Program-made: the position numbers and the translations under genes
Source: Prinia subflava
Taxonomy: Eukaryota; Chordata; Aves; Passeriformes; Cisticolidae
Length of the DNA stretch: 64,000 nucleotides
Reading direction: 5' to 3'
Assembly: GCF_021018805.1 (NCBI RefSeq)
Contig: NC_086249.1
Coordinates: forward strand, 76,162,472-76,226,471
The notes under the pieces: model-generated
Seen by the model: the letters and a program-made list of their open reading frames with translations, nothing else
Database searches by the model: none
Told to the model about the DNA's origin: nothing
Part shown: in pieces, positions 12,181 through 25,600 of the stretch
Numbering within the stretch: position 1 is the stretch's first letter
Layout of the letters: every line of letters starts with the position of its first letter

Positions 12181-15100
12181 AGTTTCCTTCTCTTCGGTTT
12201 CCCACGTCACTGCATGGTAAGGAGCCAAAATTATTGGCTGTTCAAAGAACTTGAGGGAAAATTTCTAAAAGACAAACAAATATGCAATGCAGAATATTGT
12301 CCTGGGGAAAAAAATCCAAAAATCTACTTCCATGGGCAACCTCAAGTTTATTTTTTTGTTTTGAAATGACTTCTTATTTTGGAATTTCACTTGGAATAGA
12401 TACTCAAAGAGTCTGCCAATTCAAGCCTCTGTTGTGATTCAGCTGTTACTCATCCATAAAATTAATAACTTTATGTTCTGTTTCTTAATTCTTAGAAATT
12501 TATCATCAATTTATCATTAGCCTTCTTCATAATTTCTCAAATATTATCCAAAGCATTATTCAGGAGGGAAATAAGGAGCCAGCCTATCTGAAAGACTATG
12601 CTGAAGCCCAGGTTATTTATTTACAGAGGGATACTGGGGCTTCTTTTATTCTATTTTTTATTATTCTACTTAAGAAAATACTTTAACAAGCCCTTCCACC
12701 ACTTTGCACCTAAAAGCTGTGAATCCCATATAAAAAATCCACTTCAGTAAGAAAATCTGTGGCATTAAGTGGTCCCCAGTGCCCAGGACACTTGCAAGCA
12801 ATAATCATATCAGACTCCCATTTCCTGCAGGTATTTCATTGCCTTTCGGATGCAGTTAAATTCTGTAGTCTTGAAGTGATCTTGCAATGAATATTTATAT
12901 AAAGCTGTGATTGTAGACTGTGTCCACATTTTGTGGTCTGTGTCAGCAAAATAAAGGGTCTCAAAGCCAAAGAAGACTTTGAGTTTAGCCATAAAAGTGA
13001 CCACAAATACAATCTAAGATGTAGTAACTAGCAAAAAGGGCCCTTGCAGTTCATATTCTTTTTGTGAAATCATTTGCTTTGACAAGTATTTAAATAAGCA
13101 TATGGTGACAGGTACACCCAACCTTTATTTTTCTGGTATTGTCACAGTGTCACAATGGTAAGCATAAAAAATGTTCTTGCCTCCAAATGCAAACAAGGAG
13201 CTCTTTAGTAAGTTGCTTCAGAAAGTCCTGCTCTCCCTCTTTTGACTCCTTGGTAAAGTGTCCTCTCAGAGCCTCCATCAGTCTTCCCCTTCAGGTCTTC
13301 CCAGAGCAATCTCAAAGAAACTGAACAAATCTCACTGCTATAACAGCCCCTGTTCCCCCTTTGGACACCAACTATGAACAAGCAGCACCAAAAGGTTGCC
13401 AAAAAGTGTCTGGTTTTGAAAAATATTATCAGCATTCTGGAAACAAGAATCCAGGCTGAGCTAGGCTTTAGCTTTGATTTAACATGTTGAACTGAGGGGT
13501 CATAACTGATGGATTGAATGAGGATCTTAAGCAAGATAAAAACATATTTCACCTCCTCTGTGCTTGGATGGATCTGCACTTATAGCAAGAAAAATAGGAT
13601 TATTTTTCTGTGTTCCAAAAAAATCTTCTTTTTCAATTATTTGGTTTATCTTGTTCCGTGATTTCTATCACTCTGAAGAAATTCCTACTTGGAAAGCACA
13701 ACTGTATCATCAGAGCTTTTTGGGTAAAGAAGGGATAAAATTAGGAAGAGATAAAAGAAATGTTTAGAAGATGTTCACATCTGAGAATGAAGAACTATTA
13801 CAAAAACACAATGTATACTATCTATTCCTGGAAACCTGCACAGTTGATGACTCTACTGAAAGAGAAAATATGAGCAAGAATGACTATCAGTATCCCCAGG
13901 ACACAGAATGTCAATGAGAGGTATGTAAGGGTCTGCTTTGAGGCAAGGAATTGTGTTTGGAAGATCATTCCTGGTTTAATTTTGAGAGGAGAAGACAGAA
14001 CTACAGCCCATTTCATTATATTGTGCTGTGCAATTGTCTCCTTTTTATTCTTTAGTGTCCTCTACCACAGGAGTTTCATGAATGGAAGGCTGCAGGAATT
14101 GCATTCATTTTTGAAACTGGCTACTGAGGGACAATGATAATGAGGGCTGATAGGAACAGCTGGAGCAAATGGCTAAGATGTAGCAATTTAATAGGTTTTA
14201 TATAAAAAAATAGTATGGCACTTTAAATCTCCAGCTCTTGGCAATTAGTGAAAGTGAAAGGTGATTATAGCTCTGTTACAGCAGAGGTCTTCCTCTCTCA
14301 GTAGTCGCAGGTTACCATTCAGTGCTTTCACATACCTGCAGTACTGTGCCAATTACCATCTTTGCTAGGAAATCCTTTCATTTGCATTGAATTAGGTCAT
14401 TGCCCTGCTGCTTTTCTGACAAGCACAGGAAAATGCATAGATGCTTAGGAAAAGAGAGGAAGTACACTTCCCACTTCCCAAAGAAGCAGAGGCGGGTCAG
14501 CAAAATATCTGAAAGATGACACTAAGTGTAAAACAATTCTGTCCTTCTTTTTTCTTATTCCCATTGATCAGAGCTGCTGCTCAAAAGAAAAAACCTGGTC
14601 AATATAGCCACAGAATGGAAGATAACAAAATATATACAGCTGCATATTAACAATGACAGGCTGAGCAAATTAAGCTGTAATTCTAAAGCACAGCATCACC
14701 TCACAAAGGTGGCTTCCTCAAAAAACTGGCTATGGTGGAGGCTGTTTGTATCCTCTGCCATGGGCTTGCAGAAGACGTCTGCCTTCTGTTGAAGCCCTGG
14801 TTATTGGGGTGGTGTCAGAAATAGGAGCATAGGGCTCCCAAATAACACTTAGCTTCTAATCTTGCCCAAGTCCTTTACAAACGCAAAGCTAATCTCGTGG
14901 CAGCATGAGGAGGCAGGTGTTATCTGCTGCCCAAAGTCAAATGACTGGGGCAGCTGCACACATGCAGTCAGCAGAGTAGTATGGGAGAGAATACAGAAAG
15001 GTCTTTTGAATCTTTCTCTATTGAAACCATCCCTAACTGCAGAACTCATTTCTTTCCTCAAAAACCAAAAGGCAAAATTCACCATGAATGCCAGCTAGCA

Positions 15101-16433
15101 CCTTAAGTGCAGTCCCTTCAATCTGTCACTGAGGAACACCTAGCATTTAAGGATTATTTTACTTCTAGTCAGGGCTTGTTGCCTACTATGGCTTCAACCA
15201 GACTTTCCATCTCAGTCTGTGAAACTGGATTTATATTACTATGAAACTGGCAGTGGCACAAAGTACTTTTACAAATCGGAAAAAACCCTTTTCCAACTAT
15301 TTTTGCCAAGGGAGGAAACACCACCAGCAGCAAAATATCTGCTTATGTAATCAGCCTCAGTTAACTGGGGCTGGGTGTTCATTTAATTGGTTTAAAATAT
15401 TTAATTAATGTTTATAAGAACCTCTCACAGGTTCTTGGTGCTCTGTGTTGCACTTGAGTTGCCCTTGGTAGATCAGACTAAGAGAATACCACAACTGTTT
15501 GGGAGAGGGGAAGACTGACAAATGTGAGAAACCCCTCTGTATCACAGTTTCTTATGCTTTTATTTCAGCTCCTGTTTTACAACTACCTCGCTCAAACTGT
15601 TGAACAGCAGTTGTTTTCTTACAGGCACCACAGCAGAAAAGAGACTTGAAAATGTATCACAAGTAGATGAGATGGCCTCAGGGGGCTTCCTCCATGCAGA
15701 AGAAGATGCCATGGAGAAAGGTGTTACGGAGGGAAAGGAGATAATAAGTTATCATCATAGATATAAAAGGACTGTGAGAAGTGTCACCTATTGACATGAA
15801 ATCTTAATCCTGCTAACAGGCTGGTAAAATACAAAAACTTGTTGATTTTCAGTTCATTTTAGAGTTGATGAGGCCTTCTTAACACAAGCTGTTGCACTTG
15901 CTTGAATTAATGCATTTCCCAGCCCAGTAGCAGTAGCTGAAGCAGAAAATATCTCTTGGAAAAATCTTTCATTTGTATTTTGAAGTTACTTGTGAAGAAA
16001 AAGCAACCTCTGGCAACTTGGCTAGGTGTTATTTTCCTTCCCAGATTAAAAGATATGTCAGAATGACACTGGGAAGCTTGTGTTCTTTTTCAAACTTATA
16101 ACATTGCATCCTCCTGCTTGCTTATTACTTTAATGGCATTTCTCTCTGCATATTCTCAGCCTGTGAAGACCTGTGTGAACTACACAACTGTCATAAATGA
16201 CAAGAGTGCAGCTGAAGTCAGCAGTGATAACGTCAGGCTCTGCAGAAAGAGCATAAGCAGAAGACTCTGCATAAGAGCACAATGAAGTAGTAGTTGGCTG
16301 CTTGTTGTAAAAAATTTCTTACGCAAATTTCACTTAAGATTGTACTTATAGTTCTCTTATAGCTCTGAATGGAGAAAATAAAGTCAGATAGGGAAATAGT
16401 TCATTATGTTTTAAAAAAATTAATTATGCGTTC

Positions 16434-16459
<26 letters not shown>
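16434..16459. repeat. (GT)n microsatellite
   Basis: This is an uninterrupted run of about 13 GT dinucleotides. Confidence 0.97.
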
Positions 16460-16464
<5 letters not shown>

Positions 16465-17369
16465 GTCATCTTCATGTTAGAAAGCATGAAATCACTTTTT
16501 CCAGAGAAACAGACATATGAATATAATGTACCTGGAACACAGCTCTTACCCATTTAAGCCAGAATCTGTAGGAGCCTGAGAGAACCTCCCTGTGGCTATC
16601 AGTGTGCACTGGGCCAGGCTGGGGTTTCTGAGCAGCAGCTCCCAAGAACCTCAACTCTAATCCTGCTCCCCAACAACAGGACAGCAAAGGTTTTGTCCTA
16701 TAGTACAAGAAGGAAATGCTCATCCCAAGACCTCACTATGTGACTCAAGAAACAGTGGAAAACAATACTCTAAAATAATGTTTGAGTTCATCATTGAATC
16801 TTTCTGATAAATGCAATGATGATTCAGTCATTCATTGTTTACTCCAAAAGTGGATTAAAATGTGCCCACCACTGAAAAGAAAACAAAGCTTTTAAGCTAA
16901 TACTAGTAATAAGCAATTCAGTAATTTCTTTCAGATCTGAAAATATATGTGCTGCAGACAAAAAACCTTATTATAATTGTTAATGAGCTCAGCGTAGTTA
17001 ACTGATGTGTTCTGCATCATCCTTAGAATTTAAATTCTGCAATTGAAAGTCATAAATTAAATAAAATTAAGAAATATATTTTAATTGTTAATCCTATTAT
17101 ACATGTACTGTATTCTAAGCATGAAGGAACCAGAAATTCACAGTAGATGTTTAATGAATAATCAGATCTGGAAGATACAATTTGTCATAGCCACAGAATT
17201 AGCTTGGTAAAAACCAAGCCTGACAAGTTAATTAAATAAGTCTGAATACATTGGATAGTATGAGTATTTGCCAGCATTTATGTTGGGGTTTTTTGCTTTA
17301 CACCTTATTCTGACACGTAGAAAAAAATAAGAAACAAATAAGAAAGTCTACAGCTTATGGAACTACCAT

Positions 17370-17478
17370 AACAAACAAACAAACCAACCAAACAAACAAA
17401 AACAAAACCAAACCAATAAAACAAAACAAACAAACAAACAAAAAAAAACCACCAGGAAAAAAACCACCAAAAAACCCT
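17370..17478. repeat. CAAA/CCAA-rich simple repeat
   Basis: The plus strand is almost only A and C in imperfect acaa, aacc and caaa units. The antisense reading gives a Phe/Trp/Val-rich 82-codon ORF that is an artefact of the repeat. Confidence 0.9.
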
Positions 17479-17914
17479 TAAGTTTTTAATATCTAGTGGA
17501 TGAAATTCTTCATGCTTTTTACAAAAAATATCCTCCTCAGAAAGCTCAGCCAATACTTAGAAGAGTATTTTCATAAATGACTTGACCTAACAACCCTTTA
17601 ACCTGATGAGTCATTCCAGATCATGCTAAAGCTTACTCATGAGGAAGAATGTAATTTTTGGATCCTTTGCATCTGACCTCACAAAGTATGATGCAAAGTA
17701 CCACGAGTGAGAAAACTACATGCAGTATCAGGGTGCAGGAATCTCCTGCTGAAGAGATGGAACTTTTGTGCTCCTTCCTGAGTAGCTCCTGCTCTCTACT
17801 GACTACCACCTCTATGCATGTGAAAAACAGCTCGAGTGGATCTAATGCTTGCAAGATCCTGCCACATGTCTGCTGACTCCTGAAGATTTGTATCTGCACT
17901 CCTTCACTGATGGC

Positions 17915-17931
17915 TTTTTTTTTTTTTTTTT
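17915..17931. repeat. Poly-T run
   Basis: A homopolymer of 17 T. No retroposed gene or SINE body was recognised next to it. Confidence 0.9.
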
Positions 17932-19630
17932 GAGGGCTGGCATTGTCAGGAACTGCCTTGCCAAACATGAAATCCTTGCCTTCACAAGGAATGTGTCTCT
18001 CCTACCTTCCCTCCACACAGGTAGACAGATACACAAGGACACTCCCACACACACCATCTACACATACACCTGTGATGTATGGGTGTATATGTCTACGTAT
18101 ATACACATTAAAGGTGGGTTGGTTTGCTTTCTCTTTTTTCAGGCTTCAGGAAACCTATGGTTTCAAATTCTTCCATGATGGCTGCCAGCATCAACCTCTG
18201 ACAGGAGGGGAAGGACAAGAAGGAAGAATCTCATAAAATCACATGGCTTAGTTGGGATTCAGGATAAAACCTTGTCACTCACAGAGACCATCTGAACATG
18301 GATGGCAACTGAATCAAGCACAAGTTAGCAATGCTTGCATGGTTTCCCATTTTGAACTTTTCTATTTTGAGATATATTTTTTGCTGCTACAAAAGAGCAG
18401 GTAATAAGAAACTTGCTATTTCTGTAACATTAAGAAACTGTTATCCTTTAAGTATTATTGATCTTTTGAGCAGTTAGAGGTTTTACCCTTGGCTGGTGGT
18501 TTGTTGAAATACACCAAAAGATGTATTTTGTAGGAGTTGTGTCAAATCAATCTCCTGGTACCAGAAAGCCATGTCTAGTAGAACCATGTGGCTATAAAAC
18601 CTCCCTGCAGCTGTTGCCTTTGCAGTGGACCCTGTCCAGATCCTCTCTCTCAGCATGGAGAATGTAAACAGAAGATGTATTGAAGCTTGGGATGCTCTAT
18701 TCTACAGCTATTTTTTCAGCTGAGAGTGAGGTCCAATTCCTGTTCTGCTTTCTCCCTGACTGCAGATGAGGGCTTTTCCTACTGTTTCAGAGGAGAGGCT
18801 ACTGTGACAACCCACACCACAATCAGAACTTGACAGAAAGTCAAGTTCTCTGGGCTTCTATAGTTACAGTGGCTGGGGAGGCAGGTGGTACTTTCTCCAC
18901 TCAGACATATGTTCTCAAGGCATAGTTTATCCCCATTCTTCTGACACATCACAGCTACAGGCTGGATTAGTAAATAAAGCAAGCGTGGAGCGTGGAATGG
19001 GAGGTTAAGCATCACACTGGAAAGTCAGCAGTTTTAGTCATCGGGTAAAATCTCCTGTGACGGCATTCCTTTCTGAAACCTGATCCTAGAGAGAACAGTT
19101 TACAGGGCTGAAGAGATGCCAGGCAATGATCTACAGCCCTGGCCTTCCTGAAACCTATTCCTCCCAAGCATCTGTAAGCTGTCAAGTCATCCACATAGTG
19201 CTCACATATGTGTAATACATCCTTGAGCCATGACTTTTCTCCTGTGATTCAAAGCTGTGTTTTCATGTGGCTCTGAGCACTTTAACTATGTGCAATATTG
19301 GGATACAGGTCCAAACAAAATAACTTTATGTCAGCTTCCCTATTTTTAGAGGACAGCTTATGTTCTGCTTGGCTCAATGAACAGAAATGTTTGGGAATGG
19401 CCCCCAACAAACTTCTTTTAAGCTGGAAGTCTAAATGCTACAGCTAAATTCAGGCAATCACATGATTGAGGCAATCACATGTGCAATCAGGACCTTACAT
19501 CTGCAGGATGTCCTCAGACTTTTCCGGGAAGTTAGGATCTGTCAGAAGAATTGCAAAATTTAAAAAAATTGATTAGCCTTTCTGTTCAGACCTGTTATTA
19601 CATATAGTAATACCGTTGCTAGCTAAACAT

Positions 19631-19690
19631 GGTTGGAGTCAATGATCTCAGAGGTCTTTCCTAACCATAATGATTCTATGGTTCTCTATA
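19631..19690 (+). mobile_element. CR1 LINE terminal fragment
   Basis: The sequence 'ggttggagtcaatgatctca gaggtctttc ctaaccataa' followed by 'tgattctatggttct' matches the extreme 3' end of CR1 in sense orientation, including the terminal ATTCTATG-type repeat. Only about 60 bases remain. Confidence 0.8.
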
Positions 19691-22600
19691 CCTTTAATGA
19701 CTTGAGGGCTTTTCTTCCAGATTTTGGAACCAGGGAAGGAGGGAAGGAGGAAGAGAGAGTACTTCTCCTTAGAGACTTGGACATTTGGATTTTTTTTTCA
19801 GCATTAATCTGATTCTCAAAGAAATTTCAGCCTACATCATAAATCAACTAAAATAAAGTAATTTTCATAACACATTCCAGTACTGAAATAATCAGTATGT
19901 GTAGAGTTTGAGATGAATGTATCATGTTTGGGACTTCTAGCCAAGCTCTGGAATTCATGTTGTCATTACAAGTTGCCCAAATATTAAAGCAGCACTCCGA
20001 GACAGAAGGCAGCTCTTCTGCATGGGATCTGTCTGGCTGTACATAGGAAAGACATGACTGTCTCCTTATTTCCTGGATAAGGTTGGACAAAAACGTAAAC
20101 AATTTTGTGAGTTCATAGAACATTTCAAAAGGCCTCTAAGGGTAGTAATGCTTATAACAGCATGTTGAAATGCCAGCTGAAGGCACTGCTGCTAACAAGG
20201 AGTATCTGCACCTCATGGCTCCTTCTTTTACAATTTGGTTACCAAACTAAATACTGAATCTGCAGTGGTTCCCCACAGTTGTTGATCCTAGGATCTATGT
20301 GTAAGGTACACCTTTAATTAGTGATATAATTATTTCCACCAATGTGTGGGTTATGTTGTAGAAACCCATAAACTACATTATTGCCCTACAGGTAATTATC
20401 AATGTCATCATCCATGTATCATAGGCACAAAACCACGTGCTCTTTACTGAAGAAGTCTTTACTGCCATTTCCATACACTTCTCTCCAGAAATTCTCCTGT
20501 AAATAACCTGGAAAATTTAAAGAGGTACAACTTTTATTTGATTATCTTTTCTGGTTTTCACATGGAACCACCAATGCTTCATCTGAGAACAAGCCCAGCC
20601 CTTACAGCCAGCATACTTCCTGCTCCACATCAATAACTCTGTCTCCATCGGGCATAAGAGATGGCTTGTCAGAGGTGGGATCATTCTGCATTGCAACGAC
20701 AGTTAAGGGAATTTTCAACACACAATGATATTTGATTTTTTACCTGCTAAAACAGACAGTGAGAGGCCCCCTTCCATTCAAGGTTGCCCTACACCTTGGT
20801 AAATATGGTACTCTGAAAAAAAACCCCTCAGCTTAAGCTGACTAAAGCTGCAGGCAGTTTTCTAATGAAGAGCACATTTTTGGTTCAACTGGCATACTGG
20901 CCTCCACAGACAGATAACATATACTACCTGGTATTTACTTTAGGATATTCCCTCTCTCCTTCTGAGATTACTGAAAACTTGACATGTCTGTAACATTCTC
21001 TGTAGTCTTTGAAAATTACTTACAGATGACAGGAAGGGATCTGGTGGCCTCTCAAATTTGCCTTGAGTCTTTTCCAATTAAGGAATTCAGGCAGTGGGAA
21101 AAGTTCAGCTGTATCTGTTTAGTCAAAAGAAGTCCATGACCAAAAGCTATTTAGCACTCAAGCACAAAAAGTAGTGAGACAATTGAGTTATGGAAAATAA
21201 ACAAAGTAAGACTAGCAGAAAGCATAACTTCGTGAACACCCAGAAAAAGTCAAACTTCATGGTGTAGCTGTTATCCTTTGCTCCATTTCAAATAGTTGTA
21301 TTTAAGTAATTTCTTCTAGATTTTTTTAAATATAGGTGGTTTTATTCACCATGCCTGGATTCATAGGAAAGGAACAGATTGCAAAATTGAAACATGCATA
21401 TATCCATTCTTTAGCAACATACAGCATTTAATTGCTTATTGGTTTTATATAGTATTTGCAGGAGTGTCTAGTAGCTGGAAGAAGTAAGGGGAACAATCTA
21501 CAACTGATTTCTTGACCAACTTAGAAAATAAATGGTTTTATAGATGGGTCATTTTTTCCTTGTCTAACCTCCTGTGTTCCTCTTTTGTCAAGCCTTTACT
21601 GTTAATAAAAAATTAAAGTATACTAGGTAAATAGAAGGATTACCAGGTGTGATGGGACCAGAGGCTTCCAAAGGCCCTTCTCCCTCCTCTGCAAAAAGAA
21701 AGCACTGAAGTCACACCACAGGGATAGGAGGTGCAGCATCATAGTCTCAGAGGTACTGCAGTGGGTTGGACAGATCTCAGATATCTTTTGCAATGGGGAT
21801 TCAGTAACTCTCACTGTCAGAATTATGGAAAAAAATTTAAAATGGCCTTCCTTCAGCAAGAAGGAGACAGGCACATATACAGAACATGCATTCAGTATTT
21901 CTATTTATGAGCCCAGAAGGCCCTGCTTACTAAGCAATTTGCCCATTAGGAAAAGAAGAAAAACAAAGCCTTCTGCAAAGGGCTTATTGGACCACACTGA
22001 CTGTTTAGAGTCATCTGATACACTGGGAGAAGGATAAAGAATTTAAATATCTGAAACCATCACATTGAGGACTGTAAAAGAGAACAACTAAGTTATCAGG
22101 TGATGGCATGTGCTATAATTGCTAGGTCATATGGAAATAACATTCAGCAGCTGTTATTTTACCAGCATTAATAACTCTAGTTCTCCCACAGACATAAAGG
22201 AAAAAAAAGGTCAGTCTGCTGCTTATGAATTTTAGATCCCAAGCAATGGGCCTCAGATAAGGCTTTTGCCCCAAATGTCTGCATTTTATTTTAGAGGTAG
22301 ATCTACAACATAAATTAAGTGAACAAAAATATTCATTTGCTTGGGAACTATAATTTTTTCCTACATATCATTGTGCTCCACAAAGTCTGAATAAATGTGG
22401 ACTTACGTTCAGTGAGTCACAGAAAAAATAAAATAATGCTGTTTACCTTTACACGTCAGCTGTAGTGCTATATCGAAGTCATTCTACAATAAGCAGCTGA
22501 GAAAGTTAAATGAGATTTTACTGCCACAACAAGAAATTATTCTAGGCCTTTCTTTCCTGTGAAGAAGTAAAAAAAGATAGCAGAACCACCATTAAGTACA

Positions 22601-25600
22601 AGTCAAATGTTAATCTTCATAAAAACATCTATTTTACTTGAGACAAAAACTTAAATAAATATTTTATTGCAAAGGTATTGGTAACCCACCTGGATCAGTG
22701 CTTAGATCACCCTATGGATCTTTGACCACATAGCAAACAAATTGGCAGAGGTATGAGTCAATATTTTTTCACTCTAATATAAAGAGGACAAGGCAGTTTG
22801 GCAAACTGCCTTGGTTACTGTTTGTCTACCAAGAAAAGTGTATTAGCAGCAAGCCTGGTCACCTAAAAGCAAGACTCTGCATGATACTCACAGTTCAAGG
22901 GCCAGATTCAGGTTTAGAAGAGTCTTGTAAGTCTCCCATCGTTGCCCTGACTTGACTTAAGCCTTCCTCTACAAAAACCTGAGCAGGTCTTTAACTCAGC
23001 CATTACCTTTCTAGAGACTCAGTTGCCTCCAGGTTGCAACATCCAGTGCCTGCTCACTCCTGGAAAGGTGAGGGAATAAGTAGTTTAAAAATACTAGGCC
23101 GGACAGCACTTCCTCCAAAAGATGGTGCAGTATTTTATTAATAACAAGCTATGCAGCTTTGTACTGTAATTGTTGCCTCTGAGCCAGAGGCAGTAAAGGA
23201 GGGCACTGCTGCTCTCTGTGCTGGGCCTTTCCCTGGTAGCCATTGTGTATTTAGGACTTATGCAGTGAGCTCAAAGTAGGAAAAACACTTCTAAAGAGAA
23301 ATTTGTTGGCCTTTAGTAGGAGGGCTTTCCAGTCAGTGAGCTGAAGGAAAAGGGAAAGCAGGACTGCATCTTGACAGTGCGTCAAGGCCAAAAGTATTTG
23401 TCAAAATTTTTCATGTGTAGGCTGTGCATCTCGCAAAGCGAAATCTTATAAATCTTTTCTTGATGTGCAGGAAGAAAAAACACAGAAATGTGTCTCCTTG
23501 TAAATTGCGACTAAACAGCAAACCAAAAAGCAGCCAAAGGGCAGCCTCCACAGGGTGGTTCCTTGCATTGAGGAAGCTTTGCTGGGGGTTTCCCTCTTCT
23601 GCTCAGAAGGTAGTTTTAACGAGGCAGAATTCTGTGTATTGAATTTAGAGTGAGTAATACATGCAGACTGTGTGCCCAGTGGGAGACTATTAGAGACTTT
23701 TGTGTTAACATTTACTTTGAGAAGAGTTTGCACAGAGGCATCTCATGGCTTGTTAGCTGCAGAAGATAACTCCAGGGACAGGTTAGCAACAGGACTATAA
23801 ACACTGAGACAGAAATTTAGGGTGATTTTTTAAAGGTATCAGCTGTGAATTCCCAGCCTTGGGGGTGAGTCATTTAGACCAGACACAGCATTTCAAGAAA
23901 ACAGTGCTAGTGAAATGACTAGAGTTGGATGAGGCCCAAATGCAGTGCATTCACAGCATCCCATGGGTCAGGTGAAAGAAGCTGTTTCAGGGGCCTCCTG
24001 GGCTGGACGGTATTTGTAGATGATGCAGAGACAAAAGCCAAAGGAGGTGGAGTTGCCCATATAGAGGGAAGCCTCAACCAGAAAAACAGGAGCTGCAGAG
24101 ATGTTAGCACCCAACAACCAGAGCAATGTGTGAAGAGCTGTCCAGGCACCTGCTGCTCGTAGCAGAAATCAACAGCTGAAAAGAATTGTGATTTGGTGAA
24201 AATATGATCCATGGAAAATATTTATGAGTCTGAAGGGAAAGGATATGTACCACCTGAATAACACTGGGAGCTACCAAAGACTGACTGATGCAGATTTCAA
24301 AAGAAATTAACTTCCTATCAGCTTTGGAGGTGTGTAATCTCAGTGGATTACATTTTGTGATCAGTATTTCTACTGCACTTGTACTGAGAGTCACCTTCAT
24401 CTAGGAACCCTGAAGGTGTTCTGGGCTACTGAAGTGAGTAAATGTGCTCTGGAGCAGAACTGAACCCCTCCATAGAAAGCTAGCAGGGAGAGATGTGGCT
24501 CCCGGGAGTTCTTTGGGCTTCAGGTGCTTCCAGAATGAGTATGGAGTGACAAAGATTAATTGCTCCCCATGACAGCTCTAAAGTAGGTCATTGTGTAATA
24601 GTATGCCTAAGTGAACCTGTTGGAGTGTTTGAAACTACAGCTGTGCCATCAGGTTTTCTCCTTGTCAGGATGCTGCCTCATGTGGCATCAAAAGCTGAGC
24701 TCTAAGAACAAAAATGTGATTGACATTACCAGATTCTAAGGACAACAGCCAAACATTTCACAGCATGTCATGGCAAAGAATTGTGAAACATCCCACTTTG
24801 TCTAAGTATTAGGAAAATATTTACAGAGGACAAAGAATAGAAGCCATTGCTCAAATACAACCTATTTACCTTAAATTTGCAAGGATTTGAGTATGCGACT
24901 GGGTGTAGCATCAGGTGATATACCACAATGTGCCTTTGATTTTTTAAAATTTTTTTTCTTGTCATAGTGGACATCTGTGAGGTATTGGGTGGTGGAAAAT
25001 GGCCTGACTACATCCACATCATCCTGAACTTCCTATATTGGAACTATTAAAAAAACCCTACTCAGCTACTTCACCAAAAACTGAGTCAAAGCTTTGCAAT
25101 AATTATAAGAAATGTAATTCAAAATAGCAGCAAATTTTCCTTCAGTCAAGACCTGAATGTGTTATTGGTTTTGACTGGGAGTCTGCATCATCTAGTTACA
25201 CTGACATTGACAAATTAAGATAGAACACAAACTACCACAAGGTCTGCAGAGCACCTTTCATATTCATGCATATACCAGAGATATTTCAGAGGATGAGAAA
25301 TTATCTAATATAAGAGATGAAAACTGAACACATTCAGGAAAAGCCATAGGAGAAAGATCTAGGCCAAGCCAAAAGGTCTCTGAAGCTGTTTTAGAAAATT
25401 AGTTTAAAAGGCTTAACTCTTGGGGGATGTCATTGGTTTCTGCACTGAAACCTTGAAGAGACAAATTGCACAGGATGGATGGGCCTGGCTGATAGAACAA
25501 ACATTTTTGTCTCACTGATAATCTAGAATCAAGAATTCAGGGTATCCACCCAACCTAAGCAAGCATTCCCACACTGGAGCCTGTGAGGACTGGTGAGCTT

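Larger units (their letters stand above)
12181..19630. other. AT-rich non-coding DNA with microsatellites
   Basis: No gene was recognised. Short ORFs are frequent but lack domains. The stretch holds a GT repeat, a CAAA-rich repeat, a poly-T run and a degenerate CA/TA patch at about 18.02-18.11 kb. Confidence 0.6.

Noticed and set aside
17305..17553. 82-codon minus-strand frame rich in Phe, Trp and Val
   Set aside because: Entirely produced by the CAAA simple repeat.
18083..18106. gtgtatat ... atatacac inverted repeat
   Set aside because: It lies in a degenerate CA/TA-rich patch where short symmetric matches are common.
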